The notes under the pieces were generated by a model. The model had not been told where the DNA came from. It was given only the letters and a program-made list of their open reading frames with translations, and did not search any database. The position numbers and the translations under genes are program-made. 64,000 bases of DNA from Streptomyces neyagawaensis (lineage in GTDB: Bacteria > Actinomycetota > Actinomycetes > Streptomycetales > Streptomycetaceae): positions 1 through 64,000 of the forward strand of contig NZ_JAMGBG010000074.1 of the NCBI RefSeq assembly GCF_023516595.1, read 5' to 3'. Position 1 is the first letter of the stretch. Each line of letters opens with the position of its first letter. Positions 44,936 to 53,106 of the stretch are shown here, piece after piece.

Positions 44936-45038
44936 GAGTGCTCCTGGTGCGCGGCGACTGAGTTGCCCGGCCAGGATAGGCATGCGGTGGGACAATGAGA
45001 TGAACGAGACGGGTGATCCCCTGTTCAGGAGGTGGATC

Positions 45039-45476
45039 ATGGGACAGGCGCGCGAGGTCATGGACCAGCTCACCGAGGCCCTCACCACACATCAGGACCC
45101 GAAGACCATCGGCAACCTCTTCGCGGAGGACGCCGTCGCCCACACGCCGGACGGCGGGGAGATACGCGGCCGGGAGAACATCGCCGAGTACTGGCGCCAG
45201 ATGACGGACGCCGTACCCGAGGGCCGCTACGAGCCGCTCAGCGCCTTCGAGGTCGGCGACACCGCGATCGACGAGGGCATCTACAGCGGCAGGAACACCG
45301 GCCCCCTGGCACTCCCCGACGGCACGACCCTGCCGGCGACCCACAAGGACATCACCCTGCACGGCGTGGACTTCGCGAAGGTGGAGAACGGCCAGATCAC
45401 CAGCTACCGGCTGTACTTCGACCAGATGGAGTTCCTGGGCCAACTGGGCCTGCTGCCGGAGGAACTGAAGCAGTAG
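45039..45476 (+). CDS. NTF2-fold/SnoaL-like protein
   Basis: 145 residues. AGGAGG (45028-45033) precedes ATG 45039. The chain has the cone-shaped SnoaL/ester-cyclase pattern: N-terminal helix (EVMDQLTEALTTHQDPKTIG), LFAEDAVAHTPDGGEIRG, WRQMTDAVPEGRYEPLSAFE and C-terminal strands ending SYRLYFDQMEFLGQLGL. Members act as small-molecule cyclases, isomerases or binding proteins; the active residues cannot be fixed here. Divergent from the SDR gene, about 100 bp apart. Confidence 0.85.
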   Translation: MGQAREVMDQLTEALTTHQDPKTIGNLFAEDAVAHTPDGGEIRGRENIAEYWRQMTDAVPEGRYEPLSAFEVGDTAIDEGIYSGRNTGPLALPDGTTLPATHKDITLHGVDFAKVENGQITSYRLYFDQMEFLGQLGLLPEELKQ

Positions 45477-45821
45477 CAACCAGGACAGGACGAGGCTGCC
45501 CACCGGAAGAACCGAGCGCCACCGGAGGGTGGGTCCAAGCAGCAGCTCGCTCAGGGCTCCCGGCATGGTGATCACGCAGTCGTGCCCGGTCGGCAGTTCC
45601 CGTGTCCGTGCCGGGGGAGCCGTTGGGCTGTGCACCGGTGACGGGCCGTCGGACGACGCCTTCCGGCTCCGCGCCGACGCAGTTGGAGTCGAGCATCGCG
45701 CACCTGACGCACATCGGCGCCGCCCGCGCCGAGTACGACACCCGCCCTGGCTCCTCGCCCGCCTGACGCAGCACGGCGGGCGGGAGGCGGCGGTGCCGCA
45801 CCGCCGCCTCCCGCCCCGTGG
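45477..45821. other. 345-bp gap, with one doubtful small ORF
   Basis: It lies between the SnoaL-like stop and the convergent rtcB stop. Codon-bias-like patterns exist in a 54-codon plus frame (45602-45766), listed separately. No hairpin terminator was recognised. Confidence 0.4.
45602..45766 (+). CDS. Doubtful 54-residue ORF or gene remnant
   Basis: GTG 45602 to TGA 45766, product VSVPGEPLGCAPVTGRRTTP ... HIGAARAEYDTRPGSSPA. Its second half, QLESSIAHLTHIGAARAEYD, has the composition of a real helix, but there is no ribosome site and no upstream extension past an in-frame stop near 45566. It may be the broken 3' end of a lost gene or chance. Confidence 0.2.
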   Translation: MSVPGEPLGCAPVTGRRTTPSGSAPTQLESSIAHLTHIGAARAEYDTRPGSSPA

Positions 45822-47015
45822 TCACCCCTTGACGCAGACGACCTGCTTCAGCTTCGCCACGACCTCGACCAGGTCCCGCTGCTGGTCGATGACCTGCTCG
45901 ATCGGCTTGTAGGCGCCCGGGATCTCGTCGACGACGCCGGAGTCCTTGCGGCACTCCACGCCCCGCGTCTGCTCCTCCAGGTCCTTCGTCGTGAAGCGAC
46001 GCTTCGCCGCGTTGCGGCTCATCCGCCGGCCCGCGCCGTGGGACGCGGAGTTGAACGCCTTCTCGTTCCCGAGGCCCTTCACGATGTAGGAACCGGTGCC
46101 CATCGACCCGGGAATGATCCCGTAGTCGCCGGAGCCGGCCCGGATCGCGCCCTTGCGGGTCACGAGGAGGTCCATGCCGTCGTAGCGCTCCTCGGCCACG
46201 TAGTTGTGGTGTGCGCTGATCTCGGGCTCGAAGGTGGGCTTCGCCTTCCTGAACTCCTTGCGGACGACGTCCTTGAGGAGCGCCATCATGATCGAGCGGT
46301 TGTACTTCGCGTACTCCTGCGCCCAGAACAGGTCGTTGCGGTAGGCCGCCATCTGCGGGGTGTCCGCGACGAAGACGGCGAGGTCGCGGTCGACCAGGCC
46401 CTGGTTGTGCGGCAGTTTCTGCGCCACGCCGATGTGGTGCTCCGCGAGCTCCTTGCCGATGTTGCGGGAGCCGGAGTGCAGCATGAGCCAGACAGAACCG
46501 GTCGAATCCGTGCAAATTTCGACAAAGTGATTCCCGCTACCCAGGGTTCCTATCTGCTTCTGTGCCCGCTCATGACGGAATTTGACCGCTTCCGCCACGC
46601 CGTCGAAACGCCCCCAGAAGCCGTCCCACCCCGCCGAGGCGAAGCCGTACAGCTGCCCCGGGTCGACGGGCTCGTCATGCATCCCCCGCCCCACCGGAAT
46701 CGCCTGTTCGATCCGCGACCGCAGGCGGGAGAGGTCGCCCGGCAGGTCGTTGGCGGTCAGGGACGTCTTCACCGCGGACATGCCGCAGCCGATGTCCACG
46801 CCCACGGCCGCGGGGCACACCGCACCCTGCATCGCGATGACCGACCCGACCGTCGCCCCCTTCCCGTAGTGCACGTCCGGCATGACGGCCAGCCCCTTGA
46901 TCCAGGGGAGGGTCGCGACATTGCGGAGCTGCTGGAGGGCGACGTCCTCCACCGACGCGGGGTCGGTCCACATCCGGATCGGCACCTTCGCGCCCGGTAT
47001 CTCTACGTACGACAT
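45822..47015 (-). CDS. rtcB: RtcB-family RNA ligase
   Basis: 397 residues, 3'-phosphate RNA splicing ligase. It has the metal/GTP motifs of the family: AVGVDIGCGMSAVKT (Mn-binding Cys), LGSGNHFVEICTD, HSGSRNIG, ISAHHNYVAEE and the guanylation histidine region SHGAGRRMSRNAAKRRF. GAGG supports ATG 47015 (MSYVEIPGAKVPIRMW). A -35/-10-like pair (TTGACC-N17-TTTTGA on the minus strand, 47079-47051) lies upstream in an unusually AT-rich patch. No archease, PrfH or other repair partner is adjacent. Confidence 0.96.
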   Translation of the reverse strand: MSYVEIPGAKVPIRMWTDPASVEDVALQQLRNVATLPWIKGLAVMPDVHYGKGATVGSVIAMQGAVCPAAVGVDIGCGMSAVKTSLTANDLPGDLSRLRSRIEQAIPVGRGMHDEPVDPGQLYGFASAGWDGFWGRFDGVAEAVKFRHERAQKQIGTLGSGNHFVEICTDSTGSVWLMLHSGSRNIGKELAEHHIGVAQKLPHNQGLVDRDLAVFVADTPQMAAYRNDLFWAQEYAKYNRSIMMALLKDVVRKEFRKAKPTFEPEISAHHNYVAEERYDGMDLLVTRKGAIRAGSGDYGIIPGSMGTGSYIVKGLGNEKAFNSASHGAGRRMSRNAAKRRFTTKDLEEQTRGVECRKDSGVVDEIPGAYKPIEQVIDQQRDLVEVVAKLKQVVCVKG

Positions 47016-47050
47016 CTCAGCCTCATCCCCCAGCAATTCCTGCAAAAGTC

Positions 47051-47079
47051 TCAAAACGCAAAACCGGCGCCAAGGTCAA
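47051..47079 (-). promoter_or_regulatory. Candidate rtcB promoter
   Basis: On the minus strand TTGACC (47079-47074), 17-bp spacer, TTTTGA (47056-47051), 36 nt before the start. The -10 is a weak match, but the local AT content is well above the surroundings. Confidence 0.4.
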
Positions 47080-47230
47080 CGAAAGGGATGCCGGACCGGC
47101 GTCCGCGGCAGTGCGTGCGATACACATGGTGCCCGGGGGTCACCCCCGGTCGGCAAGCGAAATACCCACAGACCACAGGACAGAACTGCGCAGGCGTCCT
47201 CCAGGGACCCCGTCGAGAGGAGCCCCCACG

Positions 47231-48130
47231 GTGCAGCGGAAGGCGTACGTACCCGGCATCGCCGTGCTCCTCGCGGCAGCGCTGACCGCGTGCACGGGAT
47301 CGGGCGACGACGGCACCCCGGACGACCCACGCCCCGGCGAGGTCACCGCGTCCGCCTCGACCGCGCAGCCCGGCCGCTACGACACGCTCCCCGAAGCCTG
47401 CGGCTCCATCGACGACGACACCCTCGAAGCCCTCCTCCCCGGCCTGAAGCAACTCCCGGACGCGGAGCAGCGCGAGGAGGCGTACGAGGGACGGGCGACG
47501 CTCACCTACGACACGGACCGGAAGGCCGGCTGCCGCTGGAAGGTGGAGTCGCCGACCGCCACCGACTATCTGTTCGTCGACTTCGAGCGCGTGGTGTCGT
47601 TCAACGGCACGGTCAGCGACGACAGCAAGGCGCAGGAGGTGTACGGCGGCAAGGTGGCGGCCGCGGACCTCCCGGAGCCGTCGCCGAGCACGTCCGAGGG
47701 GGACGAGGGGAATGGCGGGGAGGGTGACGCCGGCTCGTCGGCGGCTCCGTCGCAGAGCGCTTCCCCTGCCGACTCCCCCAAGTCCTCCAAGTCCTCCAAG
47801 CCGTCCGACTCTTCCGGTTCATCCGACTCTTCCGGTTCCCCTAATTCATCCAGTTCTTCCGATGCGTCCGGTTCCGCTTCCGCGTCCGCCACTCCCGCCT
47901 CTCTTCAGCCCCGCACGCTCGACGGCCTCGGGGACGAGGCGTTCCTCGACGACGCGCTCGGGACGAGTCGGCAGCGCACGGTGACTGTGGTGTTCCGCAC
48001 GTCGAATGTGCTCGTGACGGTCGAGTACGAGGAGCAGCCGGCGACGACGACGGATGTGCCGGACAGCGAGGAAATGCAGGACAAGGCCCGGAATCTGGCC
48101 GAGTTGCTCGCGGAGGCGTTCGACGAGTGA
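47231..48130 (+). CDS. DUF3558-type lipoprotein with Ser-rich linker
   Basis: 299 residues. GTG 47231 follows GAGGAG (about 9 nt). Lipobox LAAALTACTG, then a DUF3558-like domain: YDTLPEACGSIDDDTLEALL, TDRKAGCRWKVESPTATDYL (paired cysteines) and C-terminal FRTSNVLVTVEYEEQPATTT. A ~60-residue Ser/Pro/Gly linker (SKSSKPSDSSGSSDSSGSP and similar) splits the domain and uses many non-G/C-ending Ser codons. Cell-surface protein of unknown function, first of two tandem relatives. Confidence 0.88.
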   Translation: MQRKAYVPGIAVLLAAALTACTGSGDDGTPDDPRPGEVTASASTAQPGRYDTLPEACGSIDDDTLEALLPGLKQLPDAEQREEAYEGRATLTYDTDRKAGCRWKVESPTATDYLFVDFERVVSFNGTVSDDSKAQEVYGGKVAAADLPEPSPSTSEGDEGNGGEGDAGSSAAPSQSASPADSPKSSKSSKPSDSSGSSDSSGSPNSSSSSDASGSASASATPASLQPRTLDGLGDEAFLDDALGTSRQRTVTVVFRTSNVLVTVEYEEQPATTTDVPDSEEMQDKARNLAELLAEAFDE

Positions 48131-48272
48131 GCGGTTTCCGGGGGTGCGGCGGGCGGCCTGCCGAACCCCCTGATTCAGGACCGCGTTTCCTCCTCACCGC
48201 GTACCGTGGCCCCTCGGACCCGATCCGACCGCAGGAACCACGAGCGTGATGAACGTCATGAGTGAAGGAACC

Positions 48273-49250
48273 ATGCAACGAGCCGCAGAGTCAGGTCATC
48301 GTCAGCAGCAGTCGCGTACCGCGCGGGGCACGGGCGTCGCTCGTGCCGGGCGTCCGGGGCGGGCACGGGTGCTCGTCGGCACCGCTGTCGTCCCGGTGAT
48401 GCTGGTGGCGGTCGGCTGTTCGTCGGACTCCGGCTCCGGCGACGCGTCGGGGGACAAGCCGTCCGCGGGGGCGACCTCGACGCCGACGAAGTCGGCGACG
48501 CCCCAGGTGGTCGCGGCGGCGTACGCGGTGCTGCCGGACGCGTGCGAGGTGTTCACGTCGAAGTCGCTGAAGTCGCTGGTCCCGCAGGGCACGAAGTCGG
48601 GGAAGGCGATCAACACCGCCGAGGAGAACGTGACCGGCGACTGCCGCTGGACCAGCCTCGACAACAACGGTGTGGACGGTTCGCAGTACCGCTGGCTGAG
48701 TGTGTCGCTGCATCTGCTGGCGTCGGACGCGGCGAACGGTCCGGGCGAGGACCGGGCGCACGAGGCGTTCGAGTCGAAGGTGACCGCCGCGAAGGCGGTG
48801 AAGGGCGCGAAGAACGTCAAGACGGAGCCGGTGACGGGCACGGGCGACGAGGCGACGGCGGTGCGCTACGACCTGAAGAAGGACGGCGACACCTTCAAGC
48901 AGCAGACGATCGTCGTGCGCACGGAGAACGTGGTCGTCACCCTCGACTACAACGGCGCCGGTCTGGCCGGTGACAAGACCCCGGACCCGGCGGGGCTGCT
49001 GAAGTCGGCGAAGTCCGCGGCCAAGGAGGTCGTGGAGGCGGTCGAGGACGCGAACGACGGTGATGGCGGCAAGTCGTCCCCGTCGGCCGGCGCGTCGAAG
49101 TCGCCGTCCAAGTCCGCGTCGAAGTCGCCGTCGAAGGGCGCCACGAAGGCGGCGGGCTCGGGTTCCGGCTCGGATCTGGGCACAGGATCCGACTCGGGTT
49201 CCAAGACCTCGACGAGCGGCTCGTCGTCCACGCGGAAGACCTCGCGGTAG
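48273..49250 (+). CDS. DUF3558-type lipoprotein, second copy
   Basis: 325 residues. A basic, Gln-rich N terminus precedes the lipobox (LVAVGCSSDSG). The domain repeats the plan of its neighbour (YAVLPDACEVFTSKSLKSLV; VTGDCRWTSLDNNGVDGSQY; FKQQTIVVRTENVVVTLDYN). The C-terminal ~70 residues are Ser/Lys repeats (SKSPSKSASKSPSKGATK). ATG 48273 is preferred because AAGGA precedes it; ATG/GTG codons at 48246, 48249 and 48258 are in frame. Function unknown; the pair may be secreted partners. Confidence 0.86.
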   Translation: MQRAAESGHRQQQSRTARGTGVARAGRPGRARVLVGTAVVPVMLVAVGCSSDSGSGDASGDKPSAGATSTPTKSATPQVVAAAYAVLPDACEVFTSKSLKSLVPQGTKSGKAINTAEENVTGDCRWTSLDNNGVDGSQYRWLSVSLHLLASDAANGPGEDRAHEAFESKVTAAKAVKGAKNVKTEPVTGTGDEATAVRYDLKKDGDTFKQQTIVVRTENVVVTLDYNGAGLAGDKTPDPAGLLKSAKSAAKEVVEAVEDANDGDGGKSSPSAGASKSPSKSASKSPSKGATKAAGSGSGSDLGTGSDSGSKTSTSGSSSTRKTSR

Positions 49251-49426
49251 CGGACGCGCACGACCGTTCGGCAGCGGGTCGGTCGAGCCGGGCCGGCGTA
49301 GTGCCCAACTCGTAATGCGCGGCAGGTGACGCCCGCCCCCACCAGGGCTTTCGTCCGGGCCCGGTCCTCTCGTGGGCCGGGCCCGATGCGTACCGGCAAC
49401 CCGTTTGCCGTACACATGTGCCACCC

Positions 49427-49440
49427 TGTTGCGCGCAACA
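49427..49440. promoter_or_regulatory. Perfect 14-bp palindrome before the DUF2637 gene
   Basis: TGTTGCGCGCAACA is perfectly self-complementary and lies 24 bp upstream of the GTG start, next to a CACATGTG dyad. It is placed where a repressor would block transcription or initiation. Confidence 0.5.
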
Positions 49441-49464
49441 ACACGCAAGGGGAGGGGAGTACGG

Positions 49465-50868
49465 GTGGCCGCGCCAATGCAGCTGACTCGAATGCACCGC
49501 GTTCTCATCGGCGTGGTCGTGTTCGGCGCCGTCATCATCGCCGGGATCGGCTTCGCGGGTTCCTACGCGGCGGTGCGGGAACTGGCCGTCAAGAAGGGCT
49601 TCGGGAACTTCTCCTACGTCTTCCCGATCGGTATCGACGCGGGTATCTGTGTCCTGCTGGCCCTGGACCTGCTGCTGACCTGGATCCGCATCCCCTTCCC
49701 CCTGCTGCGTCAGACGGCGTGGCTGCTGACGGCGGCGACGATCGCGTTCAACGGCGCGGCGGCCTGGCCGGACCCGCTGGGTGTGGGCATGCACGCGGTG
49801 ATCCCGATCCTGTTCGTGGTGTCGGTGGAGGCGGCGCGGCACGCGATCGGCCGTATCGCCGACATCACCGCCGACAAGCACATGGAGGGCGTGCGCCTCA
49901 CGCGCTGGCTGCTCTCGCCCGTTCCCACGTTCCTTCTCTGGCGCCGGATGAAGCTGTGGGAGCTGCGCTCCTACGACCAGGTGATCAAGCTGGAGCAGGA
50001 ACGTCTCGTCTATCAGGCCCGCCTGCGCTCCCGCTTCGGCCGGGCGTGGCGCCGCAAGGCCCCGGTGGAGTCCCTGATGCCGCTGCGCCTGGCCCGCTAC
50101 GGCGTCCCCCTGGCGGACACGGCCCCGGCGGGCCTGGCGGCGGCGGGCATCGAGCCGGCGCTGCTGCCGCCGGCGCCGCAGGTCGAGGTCGACCTGGCCG
50201 CGGGGGACCGTGCCGCCGGTTCGGCCCGGGCGGGGGTGGCCGCGCCCGCCGCCGAGCAGCGCCGCCAGCTGGAGAGCGTCCCCGCCCCGCGGCAGCCGGA
50301 GCGCCCCGAGTACGAGCAGCGGGGGTACGCCGAGCAGGAACCGCCGCCCGAGGAGAGCCCCTGGCTGCACGCCCGCCACCCGCAGGAGGTCCCCTACCAG
50401 GGCGGCTACGACCCGTCGTACGACCCTGAGGAGGAGTACGAGCGGTGGTACGAGGAGCAGGACCCGGAGCAGTACCAGCGGGAGCAGTACCCGCCCGACC
50501 AGTACCAGGCTGAGCAGTACCAGGGGGAGCAGTACCCGGCCGAGCAGTACCAGCAGCAGCTGTTCGAGGGCCCCGAGGCCGAGCCGCAGGAGCCCTCGCC
50601 CGAGGAGACCGGCAGCTTCCCCATCCCGGCGGGTCCGGGCCGCACCCGTGAGCTGGGCGAGGGCGGCGGCACCCCGGAGCCGGACGAAGAGGCGTACTAC
50701 CAGGTCTTCAAGCAGTCGATCAACGGCAGCTACCCGACGCCTCGGGAGTTCAGCGAGAACGTGGAGGCCGAGTTCAGTCTCTCCCTCGCCCCGGAGCAGT
50801 CCAAGCGCATGGTCACCCGCTTCACCAACCGCTACAACGCGGAGCTGGAGGAGGACCACATCGCGTAG
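49465..50868 (+). CDS. DUF2637 membrane protein with Gln/Tyr-rich repeat
   Basis: 467 residues. GGAGGGGAG precedes GTG 49465. The first ~130 residues form four helices (VLIGVVVFGAVIIAGIGFAG; FPIGIDAGICVLLALDLLLT; TAWLLTAATIAFNGAAAW; AVIPILFVVSVEAARHAI), the DUF2637 domain often seen in Streptomyces plasmid-spread-like proteins. A basic amphipathic stretch follows (WRRMKLWELRSYDQVIKLEQ), then a disordered tail with tandem EQYQ/EQYP units (about residues 335-380). The conserved C-terminal end (YYQVFKQSINGSYPTPREFS) resembles a short helix-turn-helix. Function unknown; probably chromosomal and housekeeping in context. Confidence 0.87.
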   Translation: MAAPMQLTRMHRVLIGVVVFGAVIIAGIGFAGSYAAVRELAVKKGFGNFSYVFPIGIDAGICVLLALDLLLTWIRIPFPLLRQTAWLLTAATIAFNGAAAWPDPLGVGMHAVIPILFVVSVEAARHAIGRIADITADKHMEGVRLTRWLLSPVPTFLLWRRMKLWELRSYDQVIKLEQERLVYQARLRSRFGRAWRRKAPVESLMPLRLARYGVPLADTAPAGLAAAGIEPALLPPAPQVEVDLAAGDRAAGSARAGVAAPAAEQRRQLESVPAPRQPERPEYEQRGYAEQEPPPEESPWLHARHPQEVPYQGGYDPSYDPEEEYERWYEEQDPEQYQREQYPPDQYQAEQYQGEQYPAEQYQQQLFEGPEAEPQEPSPEETGSFPIPAGPGRTRELGEGGGTPEPDEEAYYQVFKQSINGSYPTPREFSENVEAEFSLSLAPEQSKRMVTRFTNRYNAELEEDHIA

Positions 50869-50900
50869 GCGATGCCCGGCACGGACCGACGACACGGACG

Positions 50901-50937
50901 GAGGGGGCGCCCGGTGGTGATCACCGGGCGCCCCCTC
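50901..50937. terminator. Perfect 16-bp hairpin between DUF2637 gene and lysS
   Basis: Arms 50901-50916 and 50922-50937 are exactly complementary with a 5-nt loop. They serve two convergent genes as a bidirectional terminator. Confidence 0.9.
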
Positions 50938-50953
50938 CTCGTATGGGCGGGTG

Positions 50954-52690
50954 CTACTCGCCGAGCAGTGCCCGTACCCGGTCCTGGCCCACCGCGAGGA
51001 GCAGCGTGGGCAGGCGCGGGCCGGTGTCACGGCCGACGAGCAGGTGGTAGAGCAGCGCGAAGAACGACCGCTGGGCGGTCTTGATCTCCGGCGGCAGCTC
51101 CTTGGGCGTGGCGTCCGCGGAGAACCCGGCCTGGACCTTGGGCACGCCGTAGACGAGGTGGGTGAGCCCGTCGAGGGACCAGTGGTCGGCGAGTCCGTCG
51201 AGCAGCAGCCTGAGGGAGCCCTGCGCCTGCTCGTCGAGGGACTTCAGCAGCTCGGCGTCGGGTTCGTCGCGCACGATGGTCCGCTGGTCGGCGGGGACGT
51301 GCGTGTTGATCCAGGCCTCGGCCTTGTCGAGGCGGGGCCGTACGGCGTCGAGGGAGGACAGCGGGTCGGTGGGGTCGAGCTCGCTGAGGATGCGCAGGGT
51401 CTGGTCCTCGGCGCCCGCGGTGATGTCGGCGACGGACGCGAGGGTCCGGTACGGCATCGGGCGGGGCGTGCGGGGCAGCTCACCGGCGGCGGTGCGCACG
51501 GCACGGGAGTGGGCGGCCACGTCGGCCGGCAGCGCGGAGCCGTCGGCGACCTTGCCGTCGAGCTTGTCCCACTCGTCGTAGAGGCGCTGGATCTCCTGGT
51601 CGAAGGCGATCTTGAAGGACTGGTTGGGCCGGCGGCGGGCGTAGAGCCAGCGCAGGAGCTGCGGCTCCATGATCTTCAGCGCGTCGGCGGGGGTGGGCAC
51701 GCCGCCCTTGGACGACGACATCTTGGCCATGCCGCTGATGCCGACGAAGGCGTACATGGGGCCGATGGGCTGCTTGCCGCCGAAGATCCCGACGATCTGC
51801 CCGCCGACCTGGAAGGACGAACCCGGCGACGAGTGGTCGACGCCGCTGGGCTCGAAGACGACGCCCTCGTACGCCCAGCGCATCGGCCAGTCGACCTTCC
51901 AGACGAGCTTGCCGCGGTTGAACTCGTTCAGCGCGACGGTCTCGGCGAAGCCGCAGGCGGTGCAGGTGTAGGACAGCTCGGTGGTGTCGTCGTCGTAGGC
52001 GGTGACGGTGGTGAGGTCCTTCTCGCACTGCCCGCAGAAGGGCTTGTACGGGAAGTACCCGGCGGAGCCGGAGCTGCCGTCGTCCTCGGCGGCGGCGCCG
52101 GAGCCCTCCGCGGCCTCCAGCTCGGCCTCGTCGACCGGCTTCTGGGACTGCGGCTTCTTGGCCGGGTCCTTCTTGGTGCGGTACTGGGCGAGGATCGCGT
52201 CGATGTCGCCGCGGTGCTTCATGGCGTGCAGGATCTGCTCGCGGTACGCGCCGGAGGTGTACTGCGCGGTCTGGCTGATCCCGTCGAACTCGACGCCCAT
52301 CTCGGCGAGCGCGTCGACCATCGCGGCCTTGAAGTGCTCGGCCCAGTTGGGGTGGGCGGAGCCCTTGGGGGCCGGGACGGAGGTGAGGGGCTTGCCGATG
52401 TGCTCGGCCCAGCTGGCGTCGACGCCGTCGACACCGCCTGGGACCTTGCGGTAGCGGTCGTAGTCGTCCCAGGAGATCAGGTGCCGGACCTGGTGACCGC
52501 GCCGGCGGATCTCGTCGGCGACGAGGTGCGGCGTCATCACCTCGCGGAGGTTGCCCAGGTGGATGGGGCCGGACGGGGAGAGCCCGGACGCGACGACGAC
52601 CGGTTTGCCCGGGGCCCGACGCTCCGACTCCTCGATGACCTCATCCGCGAAACGGGAGACCCAGTCGGTGGTCTCGGTGCTCTGAGCCAC
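50954..52690 (-). CDS. lysS: Class I lysyl-tRNA synthetase
   Basis: 578 residues. This is the archaeal-type class I enzyme, not the common bacterial class II form. HIGH-like motif GLSPSGPIHLGNLRE, KMSKS-like GMAKMSSSKGGVPTPADA, and a two-CxxC zinc knuckle (CGQCEKDL and CTACGFAE). GTG 52690 is about 10 nt after GAGGA; another in-frame GTG is 52699. It attaches lysine to tRNA-Lys in the cytoplasm. Divergent from argS with a large palindromic repeat in the 416-bp gap. Confidence 0.97.
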   Translation of the reverse strand: MAQSTETTDWVSRFADEVIEESERRAPGKPVVVASGLSPSGPIHLGNLREVMTPHLVADEIRRRGHQVRHLISWDDYDRYRKVPGGVDGVDASWAEHIGKPLTSVPAPKGSAHPNWAEHFKAAMVDALAEMGVEFDGISQTAQYTSGAYREQILHAMKHRGDIDAILAQYRTKKDPAKKPQSQKPVDEAELEAAEGSGAAAEDDGSSGSAGYFPYKPFCGQCEKDLTTVTAYDDDTTELSYTCTACGFAETVALNEFNRGKLVWKVDWPMRWAYEGVVFEPSGVDHSSPGSSFQVGGQIVGIFGGKQPIGPMYAFVGISGMAKMSSSKGGVPTPADALKIMEPQLLRWLYARRRPNQSFKIAFDQEIQRLYDEWDKLDGKVADGSALPADVAAHSRAVRTAAGELPRTPRPMPYRTLASVADITAGAEDQTLRILSELDPTDPLSSLDAVRPRLDKAEAWINTHVPADQRTIVRDEPDAELLKSLDEQAQGSLRLLLDGLADHWSLDGLTHLVYGVPKVQAGFSADATPKELPPEIKTAQRSFFALLYHLLVGRDTGPRLPTLLLAVGQDRVRALLGE

Positions 52691-53106
52691 GATCGGCACG
52701 TCCTCTTTTTCTGAGTGTTCTCCGGGGCCGACCGGTACGGTCCCCGGCCGACGGGGCCCATTCTCCCAGCTCTGGCCATAACCACGAAACCGCGTTTCGA
52801 AGGGGGCCGGGCGCCTGATAGCTCGGGGGTGCGTGTTCGTTGGCGGGTGCGGGTGGTGTGTGGTTTCTCGCGCAGTTCCCCGCGCCCCTGAAAAGCACGG
52901 GCTGCGCCCGATGCTTTTCATATGAAGGGCGGGCTGCAGGCCCGTTCCCTTCAGGGGCGCGGGGAACTGCGCGAACAACCCCCCACCCTCCCGCACCCGC
53001 CAACGAACCCCCCGGCCCGAGCTATGACGCGCCAAAAACCCCTTTACCCCCCGTGGGATACTGAACGACATCCATCCGTACCCCGAGGAGAACGGCTCCC
53101 CATCTC
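52691..53106. other. 416-bp lysS/argS gap filled by a large palindrome
   Basis: No gene is seen. Most of it is the nested palindrome at 52836-53007. The remaining ~145 bp next to lysS and ~100 bp next to argS must hold the two promoters. A GAGGAG precedes argS by 17 nt. Confidence 0.6.
52836..53007. repeat. Large nested palindromic repeat element
   Basis: Outer arms (18 bp) 52836-52853 and 52990-53007 match perfectly; inner arms (24 bp) 52869-52892 and 52950-52973 match perfectly (core CGCGCAGTTCCCCGCGCCCC). The 57-bp centre contains further short dyads. The same inner core recurs at 57502-57545 and in half form at 11398-11415. Confidence 0.85.

Noticed and set aside
49465..50868. DUF2637 as evidence of an integrated plasmid
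   Set aside because: No integrase, rep, tra or att site occurs nearby, and the neighbours (lysS, argS) are core genes.
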